A stretch of 16,533 nucleotides of DNA from CAZIIK01 sp964539235 (GTDB lineage: Bacteria; Pseudomonadota; Gammaproteobacteria; Francisellales; CACEW01), in NCBI GenBank assembly GCA_964539235.1, contig CAZIIK010000140.1, positions 1-16,533 on the forward strand, in the 5' to 3' direction. This document shows positions 1 to 7,767 of the stretch, one piece after another. Positions within the stretch are counted from its first letter, which is position 1. Each line of letters starts with the position of its first letter. The notes under the pieces are model-generated. The model ran no database searches, had not been told where the DNA came from, and saw only the letters and a list, made by a program, of their open reading frames with translations. The translations under genes and the position numbers were made by a program.

Positions 1-116
1 TTGTTGGTCACACCATATTTTGAACATATCTGTCCCAGAGTGTGATCCCCTGATAATAAATCTAATACCACTCTGGCTTTTAACTCCGCCGGATACTTTT
101 GACGCTTTTGACTCAT
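1..116 (-). mobile_element. IS3-type transposase OrfA, N-terminal part (runs off window)
   Basis: The minus strand reads from an ATG at 116 into the window edge for 38 codons. It begins MSQKRQKYPAELKARVV and continues with GDHTLGQICSKYGVT, which is the N-terminal helix-turn-helix layout of IS3-family OrfA proteins (HTH_Tnp_1 type): a basic start, a short helix, then a GxxTxxQIxxKYGV recognition unit. OrfA binds the element's ends and is normally followed by an overlapping OrfB with the DDE catalytic core, which would lie outside the window. An AGGGAG ribosome-binding site sits 8 bases before the ATG. The element has inserted into an integrase gene; its left end lies near 199-206. The family call rests on motif recognition over 38 residues, so the subgroup is not assigned. 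Confidence 0.72.
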
Positions 117-206
117 GATGTCGATCTCCCTAAATAATTAAGAAATAATATCACTTTAAGGAGCACTACTCTCAAATACTGTCCGATTATTTAGGGGCGC
201 TATAAT
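117..206 (-). promoter_or_regulatory. Left end and leader of the IS3-type element: promoter and ribosome-site hairpin
   Basis: This is the untranslated end of the insertion sequence, read on the minus strand. Two things are visible. First, a perfect 11-base inverted repeat, CCCTAAATAAT (128-138) and ATTATTTAGGG (186-196); on the RNA, the second arm reached covers the AGGGAG ribosome-binding site of OrfA. Second, a possible promoter between the arms: TTGAGA (175-170) and TATTAT (150-145), 19 bases apart. A transcript starting there would lack the outer arm and leave the ribosome site free, whereas read-through RNA from outside would fold over it. The boundary with the interrupted integrase is placed near 199-206, where homology to integrases ends. 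Confidence 0.5.
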
Positions 207-482
207 TTTAATATCGGCATGGCCAAACAATGCGCGCACGGTATTAAGATCAACCCCAGTCATCACTAGTTTGCTGGCAAAGTTATGGCGCAAATCGTGC
301 CAGTGAAAGTCATCAATCAATATAGTGCCGTAGCGTTTACCCCTAGCATATTGGACAGAGAATGATATATTGCCGCTTCGTGCAACACGAACCATAAAAC
401 CACGAACACTAGTGTCACGCACATCATATACACTTTTTCGCGGCTCTAGTTTCTTCAATAGATTTTTGCTGAGTAATGGCAT
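156..482 (-). pseudogene. Tyrosine recombinase (phage/island integrase) remnant, internally deleted and cut by an IS
   Basis: This 108-codon frame is a collapsed integrase; intact ones are about 400 residues. Residues 1-53 resemble the N-terminal arm-binding domain of P4-type island integrases (KSVYDVRDTSVRGFMVRV). Residue 56 onward jumps straight to the C-terminal catalytic motif FHWHDLRHNFAS (box II His62 and Arg65), then LFGHADIKI with the conserved Gly-His at 87-88. The core-binding domain, the first catalytic Arg and the nucleophilic Tyr are absent. From about residue 93 (near base 205) the frame reads through the end of the IS3-type element to a stop at 156. A good ribosome site (AGAGGA) precedes the ATG at 482. 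It must be non-functional. It lies about 80 bases from a tRNA fragment, as expected for an element that integrates at tRNA genes. Confidence 0.85.
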
Positions 483-564
483 TGCGTTGGTTCCTCTACA
501 ATAATTTCATGGGCGCGTTGATAGAGATTCAATAACTTTCAAACAATGAGAAATCCTATCACTC

Positions 565-614
565 CCATCTTGACATGGTGGGTGTCGTTGGTTCAAATCC
601 GATCGTGCCTACCA
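565..614 (+). pseudogene. tRNA-Val(GAC) 3' half: probable attachment-site scar (attR-like)
   Basis: The sequence folds as the 3' part of a tRNA. Anticodon stem CCATC (565-569) pairs with GGTGG (577-581), with one G-U pair; the loop is TTGACAT with anticodon GAC at 572-574. The variable loop is 582-586. The T arm has stem 587-591 / 599-603 around TTCAAAT. The 3' acceptor strand CGTGCCT is 604-610, discriminator A 611, encoded CCA 612-614. It closely matches the 3' half of E. coli valV/valW-type tRNA-Val(GAC). Upstream of 565 there is no D arm (no TAGCTCAG-like block) and no AGGCACG to close the acceptor stem, so it is not a working tRNA. The 3' half of a tRNA beside an integrase is the usual scar of tRNA-targeted integration. 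Confidence 0.8.
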
Positions 615-628
615 TTCTCATGGTTTTT
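611..628 (+). terminator. Rho-independent terminator of the former tRNA-Val gene
   Basis: ACCAT (611-615) pairs with ATGGT (620-624) around a TCTC loop, followed directly by a run of T (624-628). The left arm includes the tRNA CCA end. A terminator fused to the tRNA 3' end is typical of native tRNA genes, which suggests the sequence to the right of the scar is the original chromosomal flank and the inserted element lay to the left. Confidence 0.55.
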
Positions 629-674
629 CTGGTATACCCGTTGTCCAAATCTCTAGCTTCAATGGGGAAAAGCC

Positions 675-2231
675 GTGAATGTTCAAATCCATAAACACCA
701 AATAGGTCTGATTGCACTCACAGCCATTGGTATTGGCACTATGATTGGCTCTGGTTGGTTATTCAGTGCTTATTATGCTGCACAAATCGCTGGGCCTGCT
801 GCCTACCTAGCCTGGTTTGTCACTGCTTTTATTATCCTAATTTTAGGTTTAAGCCTAGCTGAAATTGCCTTTCATTATCCAAAACGCGGCTTAATGGCAC
901 GGCTATTAGTAATTAGTCACAATGAAGAATTTGCCTTTATTTGTACCATCGCAACCTGGTTAGGTTTAACGGCAGTGATTGCAACAGAAGCTGAAGGCAG
1001 TATTCAATATTTATCGTCTTTATCACCCTTTATTAGCCACTACTTGTACAATGCGGCACATCAGCATTTAACCACGATAGGTCTGTGGCTTTCCATTGCT
1101 ATGGTCATGGGTTTCGGTGTGATCAACTTTTGGGGCATCAAACTACTATCACACAGCAGTACTGCCCTAACCACAGCGAAAATCCTGATCCCTGTTATCA
1201 CGGCTATTTTTATTATAGGCGCCAGCTTCCACAGCGTAAATTTTGTGGAAAAACATAATGGACTCATGCCTTATGGCTTTTCTTCGATCTTAACTGCTAT
1301 GATCGGTGCCGGAATGATTTATTCATTCAACGGCTTTCAGAATATTGTTTCATTTTCATCTGAAGCCAAAAAGCCCAAACGTGATATCCCTTTAGCGATG
1401 GTACTGTCAGTGCTGATTACGCTGTTAGTTTATGTGGTCTTACAAACTGCTTTTATCGGCGCATTACCTACACACAGTCTGATTGATGGCTGGCGCCATA
1501 TCGATTTTACTAGTCCATTTGTGCAAATAACGGCCATGTTAAACCTTAACCTCATCAGTATTATTTTATACGCAGATGCAGTGATTTCACCCTCCGGCAC
1601 GGGACTCATTTATACCGGCTCAACCACCCGAATGCTCACAGGTATGGCAGAAGATCGCCATATGCCTGCTTTTTTTAAAAAACTCTGCGCTTATAACTTC
1701 AGTCGCCGTTCACTCATCGCCACTATTTTATTAGCCATCTTATTTCTATGCTTTTTCAGATCCTGGGCGTCATTGGTATCATTTTTATCTTTGTTTTATG
1801 TCATCTCTTATATGTCGATCCCCTTGTGCCTTGGGAAGCTGCGCAAACATAAAATTAAAGGCCGTTTTTCACTGCCCTTGATTCAAATATTGCTGCCGCT
1901 TATGTTTATGTTCTTATCCACACTGTTTATTTTTGCTAAAGCACCTTTTACGTTATACGCTGCTGGGTTTATTGCCCTCGCCTTTGGCGCTTATCTACTG
2001 ACACAAGCCGTACAAAAAAAACTTACTTGCAAAATGCTCTTGAGAGCATGCCCTCTTCTTGTATATCTAGCATTTTTGGCATTAGTTTCTTGGATGGGCC
2101 CTACAGCTTACGGTGGATGCAACTGGCTTAACCCAGTTAGTTTCTTTGGGCTGATTTTGGCTGGTGCGTTCGTGATGTACGCGTTTAGTGTATATGTCTA
2201 TCCCAGCACACCGGAAAAGCCCAAAGCATAA
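675..2231 (+). CDS. APC-family amino acid permease
   Basis: A 518-residue polytopic membrane protein of the amino acid-polyamine-organocation superfamily, which imports amino acids by proton or sodium symport or by exchange across the inner membrane. Residues 10-40 contain the hallmark first helix with the unwound glycine motif GIGTMIGSGWLFSA; TM2 follows with GPAAYLAWFVTAF. The LSLAEIAFHYPKRG segment corresponds to the conserved E-x-x-x-x-x-P-x-x-G of TM2/loop. About a dozen hydrophobic segments run to the C terminus. The length fits the family (450-520). The start is GTG at 675, with a weak GGGG ribosome site 8-12 bases before it; the ATG at 679 is out of frame. Substrate cannot be read from sequence; the closest recollection is AspT/YveA-like or dicarboxylic amino acid permeases of Legionella and Coxiella relatives. 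It converges on lpxA with a 31-base gap. Confidence 0.85.
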   Translation: MNVQIHKHQIGLIALTAIGIGTMIGSGWLFSAYYAAQIAGPAAYLAWFVTAFIILILGLSLAEIAFHYPKRGLMARLLVISHNEEFAFICTIATWLGLTAVIATEAEGSIQYLSSLSPFISHYLYNAAHQHLTTIGLWLSIAMVMGFGVINFWGIKLLSHSSTALTTAKILIPVITAIFIIGASFHSVNFVEKHNGLMPYGFSSILTAMIGAGMIYSFNGFQNIVSFSSEAKKPKRDIPLAMVLSVLITLLVYVVLQTAFIGALPTHSLIDGWRHIDFTSPFVQITAMLNLNLISIILYADAVISPSGTGLIYTGSTTRMLTGMAEDRHMPAFFKKLCAYNFSRRSLIATILLAILFLCFFRSWASLVSFLSLFYVISYMSIPLCLGKLRKHKIKGRFSLPLIQILLPLMFMFLSTLFIFAKAPFTLYAAGFIALAFGAYLLTQAVQKKLTCKMLLRACPLLVYLAFLALVSWMGPTAYGGCNWLNPVSFFGLILAGAFVMYAFSVYVYPSTPEKPKA

Positions 2232-2262
2232 GCGTCAATGTTGGAATTTGAAGCACTTGAAT

Positions 2263-3042
2263 CTAACGCAAAACACCACGCGTTGAAGCAGCAAGTGCCT
2301 GATGAAAAGGTTGAATTTTGGCACAACCTTGAGCCATTGCTTGCAGCTGAGTTAAAGCATCTTCAACACGCAAGCCTTGGCGATAAATGACCTTATAGGC
2401 ACGTCGTAAAGACTGCAGTTCTTCAGCAGAAAATCCTCGGCGTTTCAGCCCTTCAACATTCAAACCACAGACTGTTGCACCCGAACCACCGCCGACGACC
2501 ATTAAATAAGGTAATACATCTTTGGTCACAATCGCCGCACGAGATAAAAAGGCATGACTACCAACCTGACAAAACTGGTGTATCGCGACAAACGCACTAA
2601 AAATCACTTGATCACCAATAATAACGTGACCACCAATGGTGACTGAGTTAACAAATACGTTGCCATTGCCAATCTGGCAATCATGGGCAATATGCGCATG
2701 GGTCATCAATAAATTATCGTTACCGATTTTTGTAACACCACCGCCATCTTCTGTACCGCGGTTAATCGTGACGTACTCACGAATAATATTATTATCACCC
2801 ATTTCTAAAAAACTATTAGCTTCACCTTGGAATTTCTTATCCTGCGGATCATCGCCAATCGAGGCAAATGCATAAATTCGCGTATTGCACCCTAATCGCG
2901 TAGGGCCTTTAATCAAAACATGGCTACCAATTTCTGACCCCGCACCAATTTGCACACCCCGACCAATCACTGTATAAGGCCCGACTTTTACATCGGTCGC
3001 CAGCTCAGCTTTTGAATCAACAATGGCCGTCGGATGGATCAC
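2263..3042 (-). CDS. lpxA: UDP-N-acetylglucosamine O-acyltransferase
   Basis: First enzyme of lipid A synthesis: it moves a 3-hydroxyacyl chain from acyl carrier protein to the 3-OH of UDP-GlcNAc in the cytoplasm. At 259 residues it has the normal family length. The left-handed beta-helix hexapeptide repeats (I/V-G-x-x-x-x) run from the start to about residue 175, and the C-terminal helical part contains NVEGLKRRGF. The catalytic dyad region AHIAHD gives His117 and His120, matching E. coli His122 and His125. The segment IHQFCQVGSHAFLSRAA carries Arg168 where E. coli has Gly173, the residue that sets acyl-chain length. The start ATG overlaps the fabZ stop by 4 bases (ATGA), so translation is probably coupled. 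lpxB, which often follows, is absent here. Confidence 0.96.
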   Translation of the reverse strand: MIHPTAIVDSKAELATDVKVGPYTVIGRGVQIGAGSEIGSHVLIKGPTRLGCNTRIYAFASIGDDPQDKKFQGEANSFLEMGDNNIIREYVTINRGTEDGGGVTKIGNDNLLMTHAHIAHDCQIGNGNVFVNSVTIGGHVIIGDQVIFSAFVAIHQFCQVGSHAFLSRAAIVTKDVLPYLMVVGGGSGATVCGLNVEGLKRRGFSAEELQSLRRAYKVIYRQGLRVEDALTQLQAMAQGCAKIQPFHQALAASTRGVLR

Positions 3043-3494
3043 GCGACATCTCCCTTAAAAGCAGCTAACAAATCTGCTGAACAGGCTAACTCGCCATCCA
3101 CCGTGGCTTGTGCTGAAATTTTCCAGATACCTCTCTTCTCTTTGATCACATCAACTTTAAGTAACAGTTGGTCACCCGGTACAACCATGCGTTTGAAACG
3201 TGCATTATCAACACCGGCAAAGTAGAACATCCCTTTTGCACTTTCACCTAGCGCTTTCAGACTTTTAAACGCCAAAATAGCGGATGCTTGTGCCAAAGCT
3301 TCTAATTGTAACACCCCTGGCATAATCGGTTGGCCGGGAAAATGACCTGGAAAATAAGGCTCGTTTACCGTGACGTTCTTCAATGCGGTTAACGTTTTAA
3401 CAGGCTCAAATGAAATCACACGATCAATCAACAAAAACGGGTAACGGTGTGGCATTAATTGCAAAATTTCGCGAATATTTTCTAACGTTTCCAT
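3039..3494 (-). CDS. fabZ: (3R)-hydroxyacyl-[acyl carrier protein] dehydratase
   Basis: Removes water from 3-hydroxyacyl-ACP in fatty acid elongation, competing with LpxA and LpxD for the same substrates; this explains its place between them. At 151 residues it is a normal single hot-dog-fold FabZ. Visible are the N-terminal LMPHRYPFLLIDRV block and the catalytic stretch GHFPGQPIMPGVLQLEALAQ, with His51 and Glu65 as the active pair. PFLLIDRVI and the FYFAGVDNARFKRMVVPGD segment (substrate channel) are also standard. The start ATG at 3494 has only a weak AAGAG upstream. A 95-base gap separates it from lpxD, and its stop overlaps the lpxA start. Confidence 0.96.
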   Translation of the reverse strand: METLENIREILQLMPHRYPFLLIDRVISFEPVKTLTALKNVTVNEPYFPGHFPGQPIMPGVLQLEALAQASAILAFKSLKALGESAKGMFYFAGVDNARFKRMVVPGDQLLLKVDVIKEKRGIWKISAQATVDGELACSADLLAAFKGDVA

Positions 3495-3589
3495 TGTTAT
3501 ATGCTCTTAATCATTACATAGCAGACCATCGGCACTCGATGACTCTACCTAAAGTTTTATTTACTCATTTATTTAGGATAAGCCTAAAC

Positions 3590-4609
3590 TTATTTTTCCA
3601 ATCGTTTAACGCGCTTTGCCAGCTCATCTAAATGACGGAAGCGTCCAATCATGCGGCGCCATTTTGCAGCAGGTTCGGCCGGAATACTACTCGAGTACAC
3701 AGCACCTGGCTGTGAAATCGAAGTTGATACTGAACTCGCACCTGTCACAATCACGCGATCGGCAATTTCAATATGACCGTTAATATTAACCGCACCGGCA
3801 ATTAGACACTGTGCACCAATACGCGTACTGCCAGCGATACCGACATTCGCAGCAATCGCAGTATGATCACCAATCACGACGTTGTGCGCAATTTGCACCA
3901 GGTTATCGATACGCACACCGTGACCAATCCGCGTATCATCTAAAGCACCCCGATCAACTGTGGTGTTAGCACCAATTTCAACATCGTCTCCGATGGACAC
4001 ACCCCCCAACTGAGGCACTTTAATCCAACGCCCTTGGTGATGCGCATTACCAAACCCATCAGAACCAATAACCGCACCAGGGTGCACAATGCAACGCGCA
4101 CCGATCGTAACGCCATGCGCAATGGTGACATTTGACTTAACATGCGTATCTTCTGCAATCACCACATCGGCAGAAATAACGGTATTGGCTTCGATAACAA
4201 CCCCTTTTTCTAAGGTAACTCGATCACCCAACACTACATGACTCGCCAAATGCACTGATGGATCAATATGGCAATCTGCCCCGATGGCTGCACTTGCCGC
4301 ATGCACACCCGGCGCGAAAATTGGAGCTGTATCAAATAGCCTAGCAACCTGTGCCAACGCCAGGTAAGGATTATCCACCACTAAAGCTGGGCCTTTATAG
4401 CTTTCTGCTGTTTGTGGATCAATCAATACAGCTGTGGCTACTGTATTCGCCAACTGGTCACGATACTTCGCATTGGCTAAAAAACTTAATTGTCCAAGCT
4501 GTGCTAAATGCAATGGCATCACACCAGAAATGGTCAACTTGGGGTCAACAGCCATACAGCGTGCAGAAAGTTTCTCAGCAATATCACTCAGTGTGTAATG
4601 TTTGTTCAT
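3590..4609 (-). CDS. lpxD: UDP-3-O-(3-hydroxyacyl)glucosamine N-acyltransferase
   Basis: Third step of lipid A synthesis: N-acylation of UDP-3-O-acyl-glucosamine by 3-hydroxyacyl-ACP, after LpxC deacetylation. The protein is 339 residues from the ATG at 4609; a GTG directly before it (4612) would add one residue, and ATG is preferred. Residues 1-100 form the uridine-binding domain (LSFLANAKYRDQL, VVDNPYLALAQVARLF). A long hexapeptide-repeat beta-helix follows to about residue 300. QIAHNVVIGDHTAIAA contains the catalytic His242, matching E. coli His239. The C-terminal helix ends in LAKRVKRLEK. The GSDGFGNAHHQGRWIKVPQ block is diagnostic. The gene lies 50 bases after skp, with a hairpin between them. 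Confidence 0.96.
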   Translation of the reverse strand: MNKHYTLSDIAEKLSARCMAVDPKLTISGVMPLHLAQLGQLSFLANAKYRDQLANTVATAVLIDPQTAESYKGPALVVDNPYLALAQVARLFDTAPIFAPGVHAASAAIGADCHIDPSVHLASHVVLGDRVTLEKGVVIEANTVISADVVIAEDTHVKSNVTIAHGVTIGARCIVHPGAVIGSDGFGNAHHQGRWIKVPQLGGVSIGDDVEIGANTTVDRGALDDTRIGHGVRIDNLVQIAHNVVIGDHTAIAANVGIAGSTRIGAQCLIAGAVNINGHIEIADRVIVTGASSVSTSISQPGAVYSSSIPAEPAAKWRRMIGRFRHLDELAKRVKRLEK

Positions 4610-4629
4610 CACGGTCTTCGGAATAGCAC

Positions 4630-4653
4630 AGGCCTTTGCAAATGCAAAGGCCT
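4630..4653 (-). other. Perfect intercistronic hairpin between skp and lpxD
   Basis: AGGCCTTTGC (4630-4639) and GCAAAGGCCT (4644-4653) form a perfect 10-base-pair stem with a 4-base loop, six bases after the skp stop codon. On the transcribed strand it is followed by UGUGCUAUUCC, not a U run, so it is not a standard terminator. It may protect the bamA-skp mRNA from 3' decay, act as a processing site, or lower expression of the lipid A genes relative to the chaperone. Confidence 0.6.
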
Positions 4654-4659
4654 TATGGT

Positions 4660-5175
4660 TTAGTCACTCAGTTTTTTCATGTCTTTAACAACAGAATTGG
4701 TCACATCCAAATCACTGTTGTAATACGGTACCGCTTGCTTGGTTAAGATCATGCTGTAACCACCGGGCTGTGAGACTTGCGTAATCGCTTTTTGCAAATC
4801 AGCCTCAAATGTTTTGGCAGCCTTCTGCTCTTTTCCCATTTCAGCTTGACGCAAAGTCATCACTTTTTGTTGGAAAGCTTGTTGCTCTTTATTTAGATCA
4901 GCTTCCTTAGCTTTTTTCTGTGATGCACTCATCGTCGGTGCATTTTTCTCTAATGCTTTCATTTGCTGGGTTAACGCCATTTGAGAAGACTTTAACTTGG
5001 CAACTTCCGGCTTCAACTCTGCCTTTAATTGTGTCAATTTTGCTTGGCCTTGTGGCACTTGTTGAAAAACGGATACGTAATTCACCACACCAATTTTATT
5101 AGTATGGCCGGCATATACCGCCGCAGACAGCGAAAGTGCTGCTGCTGTGACAGCAGTAATAATGGTTTTTTTCAT
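4660..5175 (-). CDS. skp: Periplasmic chaperone Skp/OmpH
   Basis: Skp is a trimeric jellyfish-shaped chaperone that carries unfolded outer membrane proteins across the periplasm to the BAM complex. At 171 residues it is close to the E. coli form (161). Residues 1-22 are a signal peptide (MKKTIITAVTAAALSLSAAVYA, cut before GHTNK). The next segment KIGVVNYVSVFQQVPQGQ is the OmpH family start (xIAVVDxxxVxxxxPxx). Residues of about 35-135 are a Lys/Gln/Ala-rich coiled coil that forms the tentacles, and the end SMILTKQAVPYYNSDLDVTNSVV returns to the body domain. A strong ribosome site (AAGGAG) precedes the ATG. It lies 23 bases after bamA. Confidence 0.93.
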   Translation of the reverse strand: MKKTIITAVTAAALSLSAAVYAGHTNKIGVVNYVSVFQQVPQGQAKLTQLKAELKPEVAKLKSSQMALTQQMKALEKNAPTMSASQKKAKEADLNKEQQAFQQKVMTLRQAEMGKEQKAAKTFEADLQKAITQVSQPGGYSMILTKQAVPYYNSDLDVTNSVVKDMKKLSD

Positions 5176-5198
5176 AGCAATGCTCCTTTGATATTGCG

Positions 5199-7568
5199 TT
5201 AAAATGAAGTACCTAACGTAAACTGGAAGAACTGTGTATCATCTCCTGGCTTAACGTTGAAGGGTTTCGCGATACTAAACGCCAGAGGCCCTAGCGGTGA
5301 TAACCACTCAAACTCAAGCCCAACGGAATAACGCAAGTTTCCAAAGTCAGGCGAAGTCGGTTGACCATCATAGTCCCAGGCAGTATCAAGTTTATAGGTA
5401 TCGTAAACATTCCCCATATCCGCAAAAACACCCATGCGAAATTTTGGACTGTAATGCACAAACGGCACAGGAAAATAATAATTAACACTGGCGCTTAACG
5501 ATAAATTGCCCCCTAAAGATTGTCCTGGCTCAACACCTGTACAGCCATTATTGTTATTAGGATCACATGTCACCGTATCAACTGGGCCTAAAGTGCCTGC
5601 AGAAAAGCCACGCACAGAACCCCAACCACCACCGTAAAAATTATTAAAAATAGGCAGATGGTCATTACCTGCATAACCATCACCAAAATTTGCATGCCCG
5701 CCGATCGACAACGAACCATGTTCAGTTACCGGATGGTACCAGGTCATAGAGGCCAACAACTTGTACCACGGCAAAGTACTGCCGGGCACAGCAACTTGTG
5801 TACCCAGGCTCATTTTAGTCCCCTTGCTTGGGAACCATGCTGTATTCGTTGAATTGCGCGACCACCCCAAATTTAAGGTAAAGGTATTAAAGTTATTACC
5901 GTTATCTTTAACGAATTGTGTCACAGTTTCTGAAGTGCCATCAGACGGTTGCACCAGGTTGGTATAATCAACACCCCCGCCAAAATTAAAATTATCAATA
6001 CCCGTCAATGGAATTGAATAGCCTAAAGTTGCTCCCACAGAGTTTGTCGTGAAGTTAACTAAATCACGCGCAGAGTTATCAACATTTGATACATAGATAC
6101 CGATCGATTGCGACACGCCTGCCATCGTAAAGAAAGGTTCAGTGTAATTAAAACTCACCGATTTAACCGGACGACTGATAGAAGCATTGATCGAGAAAAT
6201 ATTTCCGGTACCGAAAATATTCGGCATATTCAGACTGCCGCCAATAATGAAACCATCCAGATCTGACACGCCAATATCTGCGCTTACCGTATTGGCAGAA
6301 CGCTCTTTAACACGATAATCAACGTCTACTTGATTATTTGCATCTGGGACAGGTGTTATTTTATCTTCAATATTGGTGATATAAGCATAGGCACGACGTA
6401 CGAAAATCTTTGAGTCATTCACTTTTTTCAAGTTAAATCGACTGCCCTCGACGAAACGCATCTTCTGCCTTAGCACTTTATCGTTCGTGACAGTGTTACC
6501 GGAAAAATTGATCTGCCGCACATACACCTTACGGCCAGGGTTTATATAGAACCGAATCTTAACGGTATGTTTTTTCTCATCGATACTCGGAATTGGATTA
6601 ACCGTTGCAAAAGCATAACCCATATTGCCCAAACGATCTGTGATTGCCTTGGCCGCATCTAATACGGACTGACGGGAAAAAGTTTGGCCTGCGTGGATCT
6701 TCACTAAAGCGTCTAATTCAGCTTTCGGCAATACCAATTTACCTTCTAACTGATAGCCCGAGAATGTATATTTCGCACCTTCATGCAAGTTAAAGGTGAG
6801 ATAAACCTGATTATGTGTCGGGGTTAGTGCAACTTGCTGCGACAGCACATGAAAATTCAAGTATCCTCGGTTCATGTAATAGTCAGATAAGGCTTTGATG
6901 GATTGCTGCAGTTTAATCGTCGAATAGACATCTTTTTTGGTAAAGAATGTCAATAATCCGGGCGTAGTAAGCGCTAGTTGATCACTTAATTCACCGGATG
7001 AAAAAGCGTGATTCCCAACGAATGTGATATGTCTAATTTCCGCTGAAAGCCCTTCTGAAATGTGCAATACAACTTTGACGCGGTTGCGCGACATTTTGAC
7101 AATATCGACATGCACACGGACCGCATATTTACCCAATTTGTAATAGGCTTGTTGTAAGGACTGCTTAACTTGGCGAAGTACTGTTGCGTCGTACATATTA
7201 CCCACTTGCACACCGGCTTCTAATAGTACCTGTTTAAGCTCTTTCGTTTTGATGGCCGAGTTACCTTTAATCTGAATCGATCCAATTGTGGGTAATTCAG
7301 CTACTTTAACGACGAGAGTCTGCCCTTTGCGCCACAACGAAATATTGGAAAAATAGCCGGATTGGTAAAGATCTGTAATAGCTGAATTGCTCAGTGCAGC
7401 TGTTAAGTCATCACCTTGTTTAAAAGGCAAATCAGCCAGCACAGTATGCTCAGAAATTCGTTGCAAGCCTTCGACTTGAATATGGCGGACCACGAAACTG
7501 TCCATGGCATAGGCAGAGCCAACGACAGACAAACATGCCAGTATCGAAACGGCAAGCAAACGCTTCAT
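5199..7568 (-). CDS. bamA: Outer membrane protein assembly factor BamA
   Basis: Core of the BAM machine, which inserts beta-barrel proteins into the outer membrane. The protein has 789 residues (E. coli 810). Residues 1-21 are a signal peptide ending AYA. Five POTRA repeats follow to about residue 420 (each with a VEGLQRIS / GNSAIKTKEL / GNHAFSSGEL / GNTVTNDKVL type motif), then a 16-strand barrel. The L6 lid motif VRGF is at 652-655 and is followed by two cysteines (668 and 676) in the loop, which parallels the L6 disulfide of E. coli BamA. The last residue is Phe, the usual barrel-targeting signature. AGTAGGA gives a good ribosome site. In many gammaproteobacteria rseP precedes bamA; here a repeat-bearing gap does. 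Confidence 0.97.
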   Translation of the reverse strand: MKRLLAVSILACLSVVGSAYAMDSFVVRHIQVEGLQRISEHTVLADLPFKQGDDLTAALSNSAITDLYQSGYFSNISLWRKGQTLVVKVAELPTIGSIQIKGNSAIKTKELKQVLLEAGVQVGNMYDATVLRQVKQSLQQAYYKLGKYAVRVHVDIVKMSRNRVKVVLHISEGLSAEIRHITFVGNHAFSSGELSDQLALTTPGLLTFFTKKDVYSTIKLQQSIKALSDYYMNRGYLNFHVLSQQVALTPTHNQVYLTFNLHEGAKYTFSGYQLEGKLVLPKAELDALVKIHAGQTFSRQSVLDAAKAITDRLGNMGYAFATVNPIPSIDEKKHTVKIRFYINPGRKVYVRQINFSGNTVTNDKVLRQKMRFVEGSRFNLKKVNDSKIFVRRAYAYITNIEDKITPVPDANNQVDVDYRVKERSANTVSADIGVSDLDGFIIGGSLNMPNIFGTGNIFSINASISRPVKSVSFNYTEPFFTMAGVSQSIGIYVSNVDNSARDLVNFTTNSVGATLGYSIPLTGIDNFNFGGGVDYTNLVQPSDGTSETVTQFVKDNGNNFNTFTLNLGWSRNSTNTAWFPSKGTKMSLGTQVAVPGSTLPWYKLLASMTWYHPVTEHGSLSIGGHANFGDGYAGNDHLPIFNNFYGGGWGSVRGFSAGTLGPVDTVTCDPNNNNGCTGVEPGQSLGGNLSLSASVNYYFPVPFVHYSPKFRMGVFADMGNVYDTYKLDTAWDYDGQPTSPDFGNLRYSVGLEFEWLSPLGPLAFSIAKPFNVKPGDDTQFFQFTLGTSF

Positions 7569-7607
7569 AGATTCCTACTTTATTTTGGGTGTTTTTTGGC
7601 TGCGACG

Positions 7608-7637
7608 ATTCTATCGGAAATGATTTTAAAAGACTAT
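7608..7637 (-). promoter_or_regulatory. Candidate promoter for the bamA operon
   Basis: On the minus strand, TAGAAT (7613-7608) is a good -10 element about 40 bases before the bamA ATG. The matching -35 position holds only TAGTCT-like sequence (3 of 6), so the promoter would be weak or need an activator. No sigma-E type GGAACTT box was seen. bamA must have a promoter in this gap because no gene lies directly upstream on its strand. Confidence 0.3.
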
Positions 7638-7767
7638 GAGTTATTGCTGACCATATGGGGCAAGCGTATTACGAGAATTTCCGCTTAATTTGCACAGGCT
7701 GCGGGATGCTCTTTCTTCATAAGACGCTTCGGATAAGCGCAGCAATCGGCTGGCATTGAACGCTCAT

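Noticed and set aside
539..614. A complete tRNA gene ending at the CCA of 612-614
   Set aside because: The 26 bases before the anticodon stem lack a D arm and cannot close the acceptor stem with CGTGCCT; only the 3' half is present.
7416..7688. Plus-strand frame of 90 codons over the bamA start
   Set aside because: Most of it is antisense to the BamA signal peptide and first POTRA; the rest is intergenic, with no family resemblance.
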